Assembly (NCBI GenBank): GCA_009760855.2
Contig: WPIO01000049.1
Location: 1,862,501-1,905,000, forward strand
Direction of reading: 5' to 3'
Source: Cristatella mucedo
Lineage: Eukaryota; Bryozoa; Phylactolaemata; Cristatellidae
DNA length: 42,500 nt
Each line of letters opens with the position of its first letter. Position 1 is the stretch's first letter. Below are positions 1-31,773 of the stretch, one piece after another. The notes beneath the pieces are model-generated. The model was not told where the DNA came from. It searched no databases and saw only the letters and a program-made list of their open reading frames with translations. Made by a program: the position numbers and the translations under genes.

Positions 1-97
1 ACAGCGACATCTCAGCTGCTACCCACTGTCGCACGATCGGGCACTGCTGCTTCTATGCTATTTTTTTTTTTTACTCAACTTAATGACCCAGCTACGC

Positions 98-101
<4 letters not shown>

Positions 102-167
<66 letters not shown>
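102..167. repeat. (GA)n microsatellite
   Basis: An uninterrupted GA tract of about 66 nt. In the CEP295-like transcript it would be read as CU. Confidence 0.97.
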
Positions 168-169
<2 letters not shown>

Positions 170-777
170 TCCAGCAAAGCAAAGCTAGCCTCGTCCAAGT
201 GAATTGTCCCTTTGTGCGCTTATGCATGCTTAAATTGTACATGCCGTTACTAACCAACTAATTTTCAGCAAATGTATAGGGAAGGTATAATTTGTTTTCA
301 AAGAAAATTCCCTGTTTTGATAGGAATGGACTCCAAAGTTATGCCCAGCATTGCAGAGGTCAAAGGGAAAGATATATATCTCTAACTTTATAATCCTTTG
401 AAGATAACTGGACTTAAGACAACTAATTTAAGAGAGCTTCAAAGGACTATTCACTTTAAATACATTAGAAGAGCTTCAAAAGACTACCTAACGTCTCCTC
501 TACATAGAGTTCTTGGTGTGATAGGTATATATAGTACAACGATGACGCAGCAAGGATGCAAGCAAAACAGGGGGAGATAATTTACTAATTTGCAGATGTA
601 GCTGCAACAGGCACTCTAATAGTTGAGGAACTGAACATTAAACTTCACAGGACTATGAACTTGAAGTGGTTTTTCGAAGAGTGGACACGGCATTCCAGCA
701 CTGCAGCATTATGCTCTCTTCACTACGACCCCGCCCCCTTTGCAGCCGTCCAAAGTGACAACTGAAGCTTCTGCTTG

Positions 778-880
778 GACAAGCAGAGTTAGCGTAATGG
801 AAAGCTGCCAGACTCTAGCAGCTTTCCATTATGCCAACTCTGCTTGTCAAGCTCACTCTAGCAACTAGAGTGAGCTTGAC
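778..880. repeat. Two adjoining inverted repeats
   Basis: Arms 778-808 and 818-848 (31 nt, two mismatches, 9-nt loop) are followed, overlapping by GTC, by arms 846-861 and 865-880 (16 nt perfect, loop caa). Together they could form two neighbouring hairpins. No terminal repeat or coding content that would name a transposon. Confidence 0.93.
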
Positions 881-1137
881 CAATCGCAAGTGAGGCTTCG
901 CCTGCTTTTGGTAGGCAGCGGAGATGCATAAATAGAATGTGCCCCCCCAATTCTTCACGGGTCTGTAGTTCCAACCCGCCACTGCGGCAAACCGACGAGC
1001 TGTCGGAGCAATCCAGTGCTGGGAGCAAAATGGAGCAAAGCCAGCACAATACAAGCGTATAAAATCGCAGACAGGAACCGAAAAACATGCGACAAAGCAA
1101 GCCGCTCGCTCTGCACCACTGTATGGCCGAAACTTCG

Positions 1138-1188
1138 CACGTGACATTTAGCACGTGACATTTAGCACGTGACATTTAGCACGTGACA
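1138..1188. repeat. 14-bp tandem repeat containing E-boxes
   Basis: Three full copies plus a partial fourth of cacgtgacatttag. Each starts with the palindromic E-box CACGTG, in the context CACGTGAC favoured by USF/MITF-type bHLH-ZIP factors. Confidence 0.95.
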
Positions 1189-1859
1189 AACTCTAGAACA
1201 GGAAGCGACCGAAGAAGAAGAAGAAGAAGAGTCCTCTCTCCTCTCCCTCTGAGGGGGGCTTCGAGAGCTGCCAAAGCTCAGCAAAGAGCGTTTGCCTCAA
1301 GCATTGACAAAAGCAGAAAGAGACAGAAGGTTTGGTTTGAGCACTTCACGACCCAGGTCGCGATATTAATGCTTTCTTTTTCACCAGACAGCAGGCCCGG
1401 GGCTTGCCAGCGAGTGGTCAGCGACGAACGGTCAGGGCCACGCTGCAGTGCAATGCTGAAATGGCCTGCGACTTTACACAGACACAAGCAAGAAATGCTG
1501 AAGATGCCAGAGCATAAACAAGCCAAGGCTGCCGGAAACACAGGATGCTCGGCCAGCTTGAAGTGCAAAGGCCACGCTTAAAGAGCGCCGCGCAATGCTG
1601 CAAACTTGCTGTTGCAGCAAGCTATTCCTGCCCGCAGTGGGCGCAAGCCTTTGCGCGCTCCAGTTGTCTCACTATGTGCCACCCAGAGGACCGCGCGGCG
1701 CTGGCAGAGGACCGTGCCGCACGGGGTCACGCTGCGTGACCTTGGCGGTTAGTTCAAGCAGTCACCGTAACAAAGAAAATCTCGAAAAGGTGGTTGACAC
1801 CAAGCAATAGAGCATGGGGATGCGGTCAGGCGTGCGTCGGCTGCCGCCGCAGCGCTCAC

Positions 1860-21986
<20,127 letters not shown>

Positions 21987-22165
21987 CGCGGACGGCCGAG
22001 AGCCGGTGTAATGCGTCTCGAAAACGGCCAAACTAGAGCCGTTAGAAAGGCAATTTCACGTCGCGGCGATAATACCGTTTCCGGCGCGTTCTACTGCCCG
22101 AGCGAGGGTACGGGCCGCAGAATGTCTACACGGAATACAGCGTTACGCCGACCCGTTACTAACCG
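21987..22165 (-). promoter_or_regulatory. Possible promoter and 5' UTR of the CEP295-like gene
   Basis: GC- and CpG-rich sequence directly upstream of the start codon. It includes an ETS-like tttccggcg at about 22078-22086. No TATA box seen. Assignment rests mainly on position. Confidence 0.3.
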
Positions 22166-22494
22166 CGGCCCGTAAACAACCATGGCCGCAGTTTGAAGCG
22201 CCCGCTCGCGCACCGGCCAAGCAGGCTCCGATCAAAGTCAGCTGAATTGCAAAGCCTAGCTGAAAAGTGGAGATATTTAATTATAAATCTTATTCTACAG
22301 TGCAATGTGACGTCGAAAAGATAAAACAGCGGACTATGCAAAGTATCTGTTCGCCAGCGTTACAATGACGTCGAGCGAGGGATCTTACCACGTGAGCCTC
22401 CCGGTCAGTGGGCGGGGCAGAGTCGCGTGGGCCGGCCGGGTGCCAGCGCCGCCCGGCGCGTTGGGGGCGGCCTGAAAAAAAAATCCTAGCTGAT

Positions 22495-22640
22495 TTAACC
22501 GCCTCTTTTTGTATAGCGACAGAAGAGCCTATACGGCTATCACCACCGCTTGCAGTGGCGATAAAGGATCGCCCACCGCAGGAATTGAACCCACGACCTC
22601 GGGACCGAGGTCGTGAAGCACCTTCGCGCCACCATCGCAC
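22495..22640 (-). mobile_element. tRNA-headed SINE, type A
   Basis: On the minus strand it reads ggtcgtgggttcaattcctg (B-box with one change), then tatcgccactgcaagcggtg and gtgatagccgtataggctct, as in the copies at 10100 and 16385. The head contains a perfect cacgacctcgg/ccgaggtcgtg inverted repeat. Confidence 0.82.
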
Positions 22641-23190
22641 CGCGCCGATCGTACCCTCAGATGGCAACGGCGGTTTAGCCGAACCTCTCGCGATTTTGCT
22701 CTATACCAATTATGGAAGAGTCCAAGAGCGTTTCGACGCGACAACGAAGGTGCGTCTCCACCAGGACCGGATGCAGAAGTAGTAGCCGCGGCTCCGAAAA
22801 AGATGATCCGTTGTACGATCGCGGCTGGGGATCGAGGGAATGTCAGCCACATGCGAATATTTTAACGAATAGCGCACGCTGAATTTTCGGTAAGGATCTG
22901 AAAGAATTTCTTTCCCCATACAAGTGAGCAGCTTTCCAAGCTCGGGTTGCTAACAATGGCGTACTCTCGTCACAAAAGCAGTGCACAAACAGATTATACA
23001 GCTTCTTCAAAGGTTTTAACGTACGCGCACCGCGCGTGCTTGCAGCCACTAGCCAGCGCCTTCTAGTTTTACTAGTTTCTAGTCGTACTTCCTCGGTGCT
23101 TTTTTTGCTCCAGCCAATCGCTCGATTCGTCGCGATTTCTGCCACTCTCTACTCGAAAGTCTTCCAGCTTGTGCAATCGGGCGGCCACAC
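22641..23190. other. No gene recognised
   Basis: About 550 nt between a SINE and a beta LINE. Only short frames without motifs. I see nothing I can name. Confidence 0.5.
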
Positions 23191-24795
23191 TTGATAAAAA
23201 ACTCTGCAATCAGGCTTGACTTTCGTGAGCGTTGCAGTTTTGAAATTAGAAACTACTAATCAAACAGCGCATCGACTTTAAAGGTTTGTCGGACTCATTA
23301 ATCGAAACCTCACACCTTGCTAGTAAGTTCCAGTCTGGCTTTAGAGCTAATCACTCCACAGAGTCAGCATCGCTTAGGGTATACAACGAACTACTTAGGA
23401 ATGCAGACATGGGTAGAGTGTCTCTGCTTGTTTTGCTCGATCTTTCGGCAGCTTTTGATACCGTCCATCACAAAGTTCTTCTAGAGCGCCTCTCATCTCG
23501 CCTGGGCATCACTGGCACTGCTCTGCAGTGATTCAGGTTCTATCTCAGTGGGAGACTCCAGAGTATTGCCGTGAATGGACAAAGATCATCTGAAGTACCT
23601 CTGAAATATGGAGTACCTCAGGGCTCAGTGCTAGGTCCGGTTCTTTTCACGATTTATACTCTGCCTCTTGCTGATGTGATTGCCAAGCACAATCTAGGCT
23701 TTCACTTCTATGCGGATGACACTCAGTTGTACCTTTGCTTTGATCCCTCCCAGCCTTCAAGCACCTCAAATTCTCTCAACTCACTTGCTGCATGTATTCA
23801 TGACATCTGCACATGGATGGCAGCAAATTTTCTAAAACTAACTTACTAGTTATGGGCAAAGGGCAAACCCAGTGTGATTCAGAAATTGGAAACGCTAACG
23901 CTCAAAATCGGCTCTGCCAGCATATCTCTTGTTAAATCAGCTCGAAATCTAAGTATCATGTTCCAAAGTGACCTCTCGTTAGACGACCATATCAGCTCCA
24001 CAGTCAAATCTGCCTATTTTCAGCTTCATAACATTGCTAAAATTCGGGCTTGTTTAGATAAGGATACCACGTCTAAGTTGGTCCATGCATTCGTGACATC
24101 CCGTCTCGACTTCTGCAACTCACTGCTCGCTGGCCTACCGGCATGTGCGATCAGGCGATTGCAGCTGGTGCAAAACTCTGCAGCTAGGCTTGTCTGTCGT
24201 GAGCTTCACAGTTGCCACATTAATTCACTTCTCGCCGACCTGCACTGGCTACCAGTCAAGCAACGGATTGACTTCAAGGTTTTGTCGCTCACTTTTAGGT
24301 CCCTTCATTCTATGGCTCCAGCCTATCTCTCCGACATACTCCCCCATCAGGCCAAACATCGTAGCACCCGCTTTTCGGAATCCAACAGTCTAGAAATACC
24401 TCGTACAAACCTCAAATCCTTTGGAGACCATGCATTTAGTTCGTATGCTCCCAAAGCCTGGAACTCCCTCCCTACCTGCGTCAGAACATCCCCTGACCTG
24501 ACCACATTTAAAAGGAACTTAAAAACACACCTATTTAGGACAGCATGTAGTGGGTGCCTGTGATTCGTCCTTCGCGTGCTTATGCGTGCTGACACTGTGC
24601 ATGCTGCCACTAACCACATTTGCATGCTGACCCTGTGCATGTCACCCCTAACCATGTTATTCATTTTGTTTGTCTTTTAAGCATGATTTTACTTTCCATT
24701 TAATTGCATTTCCCTTTGCAGCAAATGTAATGCGCCTAGAGAGAGATTGAGTTCTCTGAGGGCGCTTTATCAAGTGCATTATTATTATTATTATG
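23191..24795 (+). pseudogene. Family beta LINE, 5'-truncated reverse transcriptase
   Basis: The longest beta copy. From 23286: FQSGFRANHSTESASLRVYN, domain A LLDLSAAFDTVHH, an in-frame TGA where alpha has Trp (about 23530), domain B YGVPQGSVLGPVLF, domain C FYADDTQLYLCF, a frameshift near 23850, then LVHAFVTSRLDFCNSLLAGL and KAWNSLPTCVRTSPDLTTFK. The 3' UTR ends in the hairpin tail and (TTA)n at 24795. The first ~95 nt (23191-23285) are a misplaced piece of the later RT region. Inactive. Confidence 0.88.
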
Positions 24796-25060
24796 GTCGT
24801 TCACTTTTAGGTCCCATCGTTTTCTTGCTCCTGCTTACCTACACACAAGTCTTCGTGATCAGGCAAAGTATCGTATCGCCTGGTCTTCCGACTTAGGTTT
24901 TTTGGCTGCGCCTCGAACCAACCTCAAATCATTTGGAGACCGAGATTTCTATTCAAATGCTCCAAAGGCCGAGAGCTCACTCCCGTCTGACACTACGACA
25001 TCCCTGACTTGCCGAAATTTAAACAAAAACGCACCTGTAACTCACAGAACGTGATAGACC
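24796..25060 (+). mobile_element. Diverged beta LINE fragment
   Basis: Starts tcgttcacttttaggtccca immediately after the previous tail and follows the beta C-terminal RT (aacctcaaatcatttggaga), then fades at about 25060. No tail. Confidence 0.72.
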
Positions 25061-26100
25061 CGTGTGGATGGTCATGGGTGCGTGCTTACGCGTGCTGACA
25101 GGACGCGACGCATGTTATCAGTAATCCTGTTGACATGCTTCGAATTTACAACCAATCGAAAACAACCTTGAAAGCAGTTTCAGTTCTCTGATTTCGCGAT
25201 GCAAATGTCTTTATCGTCATTTTTATCCTGTGTCTGTATTTTGGAATTTTCCGATGTCGTAGGTATGTTTCGACCGCCATAAAAATTCAGAGTCACATAC
25301 GCTGTGCAGTACTGACCGCATGAGCGCTGAATAGACGCGGTAGCTGCATCCGTTCGCTCGCCGGGATCGATGAATTGGAAATTGACTGCGCACTCAGGAA
25401 ATGGCTGAAGCCATTTTAAAAGCATCGATCTGCTTGCCATACATAATGGGCAAGAAAGATTTGCGTTCGATCGAGAGATATCATGCGACGAGGTAAAAAG
25501 TTTGACTAATCCATCCGCGACCTTGACCTAATGGATCAACCGTCGAGATTGTCGCCCGACTTTTTTCTCACGTGACTCGTCTGTTAGATCGATAGCTCGA
25601 TGCCCAGGCGGGTATTCGGTCACGCAAACTCGTCTTCGGATAAGTACGAGAGGTTCTGGCTGAGCGCAATATCTCAGATAGCGATTCAAGTTATAGTAAA
25701 GCAACCGGTGCGCGTACAGCTATCGCTTTTACGAACCGTCCCCAATTGAGCATTTGATCGCACGCGCGCCCCCGCGGGACTTCCTTCCGAGCTGGAGCCA
25801 TGAGTGAAATACAGAGCTTCGCTCTGCTGCAGCAGCATCGCTCCTCATCCTTGCGCGTCTACGCTCTCGCGTGCAGAGGTTGCACCGTCGCGTACATCCG
25901 CCAACGACACACTTAGACGACAGAGACAGCGTCAAGTGCGACTGTTATCGGTGTGAGCAGAGCGAGATTCATTTTTTGACATCGGCCTCGACCTCGACTC
26001 TGCGACGCGCGCACCGACGCTCGCGCGTCGCAGTCTCTTGGTCTCACCGAGAGTTCTAACAACTAGAATATCCGCATCCGTCGACGCAGCATCACTAAGA
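25061..26100. other. No gene recognised
   Basis: About 1 kb. Positions 25740-26050 are CpG-rich with short frames on both strands, none recognisable. It could be a promoter region, but nothing fixes this. Confidence 0.4.
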
Positions 26101-26102
26101 TA

Positions 26103-26212
26103 TCAATAATAATAATAATAATAATGATAATAATAATGATGATAATAAATTGTATGGCGCCCTCAGAGAACTTAATCTCTTTCGAGGAACTTTACGTGCG
26201 CTGCAAAAGAAA
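26103..26212 (-). mobile_element. Beta LINE 3' tail fragment
   Basis: A run of AATAAT, then ggcgccctcagagaacttaa and aggaactttacgtgcgctgc, matching the reversed beta tail. Confidence 0.78.
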
Positions 26213-27519
26213 GTGCTGGCGAGAACAGCGAGCCTTTCCAATCCCGACCGCGCAGAGAGCAAAGTGCTGCTGTAGACAGTGAGCTCGGTGAGCGGGCGTA
26301 TCTCGTATGCGAGTGGCTCCAACCCCAATGCCGAATCCTTGGCTAAGTCACACGTGCGTGTCTTGTCGGCGACGGCAGTGGATGGATGGCGAGTCGCGTG
26401 TGAGAGCTACAGCTCTTCGCTAGTGCACGTATGCGACTTGGATATTAGACGACGTAGAGCTGTTGCTACGGCGGCGCACATGGTTCCCAGAGGGTCGACA
26501 GCGAGGCTGGGGGCGTCTCTCGTGCCGCCACAGTACTCAGTCGTGAACGAGGCAGCTCTTAGGTTCGCCTGGCTGCAGCTGTTCTCCGCCGCAGTTCCTG
26601 CAAGGAAGCCCTCTGGCGGCAGAATGCAGAAATACTCGGACGCCGTGTGCTGCAGAAGAGCCAAGGAACATGCGAGGAAGACGTTCGACTTTTCTGGTGG
26701 TAAGCGGAAACAAAGAGTCACTACAAGTTAAATTTAAAAATTAATTATTTTCGTATTCGTTTTTCGCCGCTCTCCGGCAAGTCTCGCCGACCGAGGGCGA
26801 CCGGAAGAGGAAGTTAGCGTCGAACTAGCTGTCCTGTTGTATTAGAGGAAGCTGGCCGACTACTGCACTCTGCGTGTTGATAGCTGTTTTCAGTGCTGGA
26901 CACTTGGTAAGGCCAGCGGGTGGGATCCAGAGAATCTCGTTCATCTAGCCCTAACATCTACCGTTAGTCGCGGGAAGGTAATTTAGATCGGTCGGCGCCT
27001 TCAATGGAAGTTGACGCATGTTAGCCTTGCCTCTTAGCCAGCGCCTCGCGTTTATAGAAATCGGCGGCAGCGCACCGCAAAGGGCAGACGCTGAACAATG
27101 AAGCTGCAGCAGCACGGCTCAAAGAACGCGATGTTGCAAAGGCTGCGGTGGAACAAACTGCCGTATGCAAGCCAGCCCTCGCAGCCGACTTCACTAGGCC
27201 CTAATAGAACCTCTTGCGATATGTAAAGGTCTAGAAGTCGGCTGCTCATTACTCAGAAGCAAATCACCTAGCGCTTTACCGAAGGTGAATTTGAAGGTGA
27301 AACCGAAGGTTAAGCGTCTGCACAGTCGGCAGGTGAGGCAGCTACTTGCGACGGGAGTCATCGGAATCTTCTGGTGCATTCTTCTGTCTCTTAGCATTGA
27401 TTGACAGATGCACGTCAAGAAGGCCTTTCACTAAAAGTGGCCTGCCTTCTCATCTAATTAGGAAAACCTGGCTGGCTAGAAGCCTCCCAATGTCCAATGC
27501 AATCCAAAACTATTATTGC
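26213..27519. other. Unassigned; open frames on both strands
   Basis: A plus-strand frame at 26279-26731 (150 codons, donor-like GGTG/GTAAGC near its end) overlaps a 104-codon minus frame. Neither has a domain I recognise. The rest, 26760-27519, shows nothing. Confidence 0.35.
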
Positions 27520-28085
27520 TACAATTAACTAACTTCAAATCCCTCAGAGACCGTGCCTTCAGTTACTACGCTCCCACAGCTTGGAACTCACCAGAGACTG
27601 ACGCCACGTGCTGTCATGGTTTGACAATGTCAAAAAAGAGGCTGAAAGCCTATCTGTTACACGCGGCCTTGGCTCTGTCCGAGGGCACTGTCCTTTTATG
27701 TAGCTGTGCGTTACGAATTGTACGCACGCCGTGACTAAGGATAGCAGCGAATCATGCTTTTGCACAGCGAATCATGCTTTTGCACAGCGGATCCCTGTCT
27801 TCTTTCCTTTTCGCTCTGCATGATTGACCTGTGCATGATTGAGTAAGTACTATCCTTCGAGGGTGAGGGTCATACTAACCAGCAGCGGCGAGTTCTTGCG
27901 TGCTTTTGCATGCTTGTCTCAGCATGATGATGCGTGTTTTTGCATATTTGCCTTGGCAGGATAACTTGCTGTCTAGTAGCTACTAGTAACTGCTTCTCTG
28001 GCAGCGAGTAGCAAAGCACCTGAATAGAGATTAAGTTCTCTTAGGGTGATAAAGTAACTGTAATAAAGACTTCTTATCATTACTA
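27520..28085 (+). mobile_element. Diverged beta LINE 3' part
   Basis: It encodes FKSLRDRAFSYYAPTAWNS (compare FGDHAFSSYAPKAWNS in other copies) and ends near 28085 with a worn tail, gattaagttctcttagggtg. A 21-bp direct duplication (agcgaatcatgcttttgcac) lies at about 27744-27785. Confidence 0.7.
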
Positions 28086-28199
28086 CTATCACGTACGCTA
28101 CACGAGTGCCACTGAATTGACTTTGTTTCGAGACCAGATGTTGCAGAGATCGCCGACTAAGCGCTGACTATAGGCGGTCTAATGTTGTTTATTTAGTCC

Positions 28200-29198
28200 T
28201 GGTTATATGACATCCGCGCATGGATGGCAGCAAATTTTCTAAAACTAAATGACGATTAAACTAACTTACTAGTTATGGGCAAACCCAGTGTGATTCACAA
28301 ATTGGAAAGGCCGACGCTCAAAATTGGCTGTGCCAGCATATCTCTTGTTGAATCAGCTCGAAATCTAGGTGTCATATTCCAAAGCGACCTCTCGTTAGAC
28401 GACCACATCAGCTCCACAGTCAAATCTGCCTATTTTCAGCTTCATAAAATTGCTAAAATTCGGGCTTGTTTAGATAAGGATACCACGTCCAAGTTGGTCC
28501 ATGCATTCGTGACATCCCGTCTCGACTTCTGCAACTCACTGCTCGCTGGCCTACCGGCATGTGCGATCAGGCGATTGCAGCTGGTGCAAAACTCCGCAGC
28601 TAGGCTTGTCTGTCGTGAGCGTCGCAGTTGCCACATCACACCACTTCTCGCCTACCTGCACTGGCTACCAGTCAAGAAACGGATTGACTTCAAGGTTTTG
28701 TCGCTCACTTTTAGGTCACTTCATTCTTTGGCTCCAGCCTATCTCTCAGATCTACTCCCCCATCAGGCCAAGCATCGTACCACCCACTTTTTGGAATCCA
28801 ACAGTCTACAAATACCCCGTAAAAAACCTCAAATCATTTGGAGATCGTGCATTTAGTTCGTATGCTCCCAAAGCCTGGAACTTCCTCCCGACCTGCGTCA
28901 GAACATCCCCATACCTGACCACACTTAAAAACACACCTATTTAGGACAGCATTTAGTGGGTGCCTGTGATTCGTCCTTGATGTGCTTATGCGTGCTGACA
29001 CTGTGCATGCTGCCACTAACCACATTTGCATGCTGACCCTGTTCATGCCATCCCTAACCATGTTATTCATTTTGTTTGTTTATCAAGTATGATATTAATC
29101 ACCATTCAATCGCGTTTCACTTGGCAGCAAATGTAAAGCGCCTAGAGAGAGAATGAGTTATCTAAGGGCGCTTTATCAAGTGCATTATTATTATTATA
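28200..29198 (+). pseudogene. Family beta LINE 3' half
   Basis: Starts at gacatccgcgcatggatggc within the RT, covers VESARNLGVIFQSDLSLDDH, LVHAFVTSRLDFCNSLLAGL and AYLSDLLPHQAKHRTTHF, then a frameshift near 28820 and PKAWNFLPTCVRTSP. It ends with the hairpin tail and (TTA)n at 29198. Very close to the 23.2-24.8 kb copy in the shared part. Confidence 0.88.
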
Positions 29199-31287
29199 CA
29201 AATTTCGGCCTCTTTTTATTTTGAGCGTGCAGTTCTGTTAAAATTGAATCATTTCAGGTACATTAATCCAGTATTATATACGTTTACAAGCAGACTTCTT
29301 TGAACGAACTGCCAGCAGCAGCAGCGGCTACAGCAGGGGGAGGACAGCGGCAGCACCAGCAGCAGCAGCTGCAGACGTAAGTCGCCTTGGCTATTTTTAT
29401 CCGTAGCTACTAGCGACCGACCGTGCTACTACCGTGCTGTCAGCCAACGGAGCGCTGGCCTGCCGGTCAAACCGATCGTCAGAGCGGCGAGGTTAAAAAG
29501 GACACTTCTAGCAATGGCGGCGACAGCCTCGATCTCGTGATTGTTGAGCTTGATCGTTGGGAATTAAAGTATGCGCCATTTATCTATTTAAGTAGGTCGT
29601 ACATTCTCAAAAAGTTAATTTCGACATTTTCCCTCTGGGAATACAAGACCTACAGATTCTCCGATATGGAGTTTAGAATCCTATAAAAACAGGCTGCCAC
29701 TAATGATACTTGAAGCAAGTCTGGTTCGAGAGGTCAAACGTGTCCGACTGACCAGAACCGAATAGTTATTACTGGAATTTTTGGCAATAACTCTTGGAAA
29801 AATTCATTTGTCTGCAAAGGACATAATAAATCTCCAGCACTGTTAGACACATTTTGACGTTTTCATGATAAAGCAAGCGCTTGAAATGTTAGAGCAGGGT
29901 ATAGCATACTACACACGGTGAATAGTAGCCTGGATAGTGATTCTGTCAGCTAGTGTGCACTATTGTAGCAGACAAAAATTTACTCAAATGATTGGACTAG
30001 AAGTCCATTATATCGAGAAAATCTACTACAGTTGAAAGTTTTTATGAACGATTGTATCTTCATGAAATGACCAAGTCGTTATTGAGGTAGAGCTGAAATG
30101 GGATGCAGGCTCAGCAGATAATAAGCGTGAACGTTGTTCTCATCTTTCCAGCCAGCATTCTTTAGGAAAAGAATCTCCAGCACGACAAGGAATTGAACGA
30201 GATACATTTTGATAAACGACATGCGAGAAAGCACAAACGTCGTTTTTCTACAAAATGCTGCCGCGGCAAAGCGCGAATCGCCTGACGAAAGGCTTAAACA
30301 ATTAACTTATGCATTCAAGCTCAACCAAAACTCAACCTTCTGTCTGAATCTGTAGGAACTCTTTTTATCTGCATTCGTCTGTCCTTTGGTCTATAAGAAC
30401 AGAACTGTCTATGCTCATATACATCCATATCGTCAAAGCAAAGACCGAGGCTTAGCTTTCCGACGATCGTTTGATACATTTTCATGGCATCGCGTACCAC
30501 CAGATCATCCACTAACGACTAAGGTAGGATCGTATTTATTGTGCTCTCATTGAATGGATGTAATGCATCTGCAGTGTTCTCTGGTTGGGCTGCTATGTTA
30601 TGTTCTTTTGCCTAGCTTAAAGAGAACTAATCTAGCTGGTGGGAGTGCAAGAGTGAGAGTTTGGGATACGATATGTACGTGAAAAATCTGTCGAAGTGAT
30701 AATATTTTTTCATCGCGTCTTCAAAAATCGTTTTCGCCGGTTTTTGCTCTGGTTTTCCTTGTCCGCTCCCCCGTCAAGGGAGAAACTGTCTCTGATATCC
30801 CGTGTATTCTCGGTATGCAGCATGCAAATTTCTGGCTCTCCTGTTTGTGCAACGAGCGCACGGCCATGGCTCTTGTGGCTGTAGCTCTGGTCGCATATGC
30901 TCGGGGCTTGTCTTAAGGACCCCTCTGCACGACGGCTGGAAAGACCAGAGCGTGGCAGCCTTGCATTGCCACACTGGACTCGTCGACACCACCATCACGC
31001 TTAGGTTTAAAAAAGTAGTCCTCGAGGAAGGAAATTAGGCATACCTGAATACGCACCGAAGGCGGCTACTCCTGCGAACAGAGGCAGACGCGGACGAACG
31101 TTGTCGGACGAGTTCGTCGTCGTGCTCCTCGTGCTCAGAGTTGAGCAGCCAGCTCGCGAAGTCCCCGCCGACCGAAAACTACTCGTACTGCGCGATTACC
31201 TTTTCCAGCAATCGAAAGCAGCGTCAGAAAGCGCAGCCGCACCAGCACAGTGGTGTGTCCATTACATTCCGAAGGTACACCGGCTGC
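29199..31287. other. No gene recognised
   Basis: A CAG-rich stretch at 29310-29378 ends in a strong donor-like CAGAC/GTAAGT at 29377 and could be an exon of a plus-strand gene. A 63-codon minus frame at 30321-30512 has ordinary-looking composition. Neither is recognisable. Nothing else seen. Confidence 0.35.
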
Positions 31288-31425
31288 CGAGCTCGTTTGG
31301 TCCAGCGGTTAAAGTGCTCGCCCCGACCGAGGCCTGGTTGAGGTCGTGGGCTCGAGTCCCGAGTCATATGTGAAGCGACTGAGAAGAGATCAAGTTATCT
31401 TGGGACGCTGTACTAGCGAATTTTT
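31288..31425 (+). mobile_element. tRNA-headed SINE, type B, with beta-LINE-like tail
   Basis: A tRNA-like head (ggtccagcggttaaagtgct) and B-box GGCTCGAGTCCC precede atgtgaagcgactgagaaga and tcaagttatcttgggacgct, which follow the beta LINE tail. Related copies at 34587 and 39000. Confidence 0.8.
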
Positions 31426-31461
31426 TTTTTCATAGTTGCACGATACTAAGTACGAACAGAA

Positions 31462-31773
31462 GGTCAGGTCCTGGACTGTGGAACTCGCTTCCACAATTCT
31501 TACGCAACAACTACTCTCCTACTGCCGACTATGGCACATCCTTTTCAGAGGTCCTGAGCTGCTACTTCTATTCTACTCACTACCTCAACTGCTCTCCTGA
31601 CTCTGCTATGCTTCCCACTATCTCTTTGTTGTGTGAGACGCAGTCTGTTGGGTACCGAATGCGTACCGAAAGCCGCTTAGGCTGAGAGTGCGCTATACAC
31701 AACACTCCTGCGTAACACCCACATGGTCTTTATGACTTTGTGGAGTTACAGACGGAGATACATTACATTACAA
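31462..31773 (+). mobile_element. Family alpha LINE 3' fragment
   Basis: It begins within the RT C-terminus (caggtcctggactgtggaac) and runs to tggagttacagacggagata and cattacattaca. Same 3' end as the 6.6-8.3 kb copy. Confidence 0.87.

Larger units (their letters stand above)
1..1859. other. No gene recognised; intron 19 or beyond of the CEP295-like gene
   Basis: About 1.86 kb left of exon 19. It holds a GA microsatellite, a pair of adjacent hairpins and a small E-box array, listed separately. The open frames here are short and have no recognisable motif. It is most likely the next intron, since the C-terminal domain has not yet appeared. Confidence 0.5.

Noticed and set aside
55-261. Open frame with a long Arg-Glu repeat
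   Set aside because: It is only the GA microsatellite read in frame; no start context or splice signals.
26279-26731. 150-codon plus frame and opposing 104-codon minus frame
   Set aside because: No recognisable domain on either strand and only one weakly supported splice site; not enough to call a gene.
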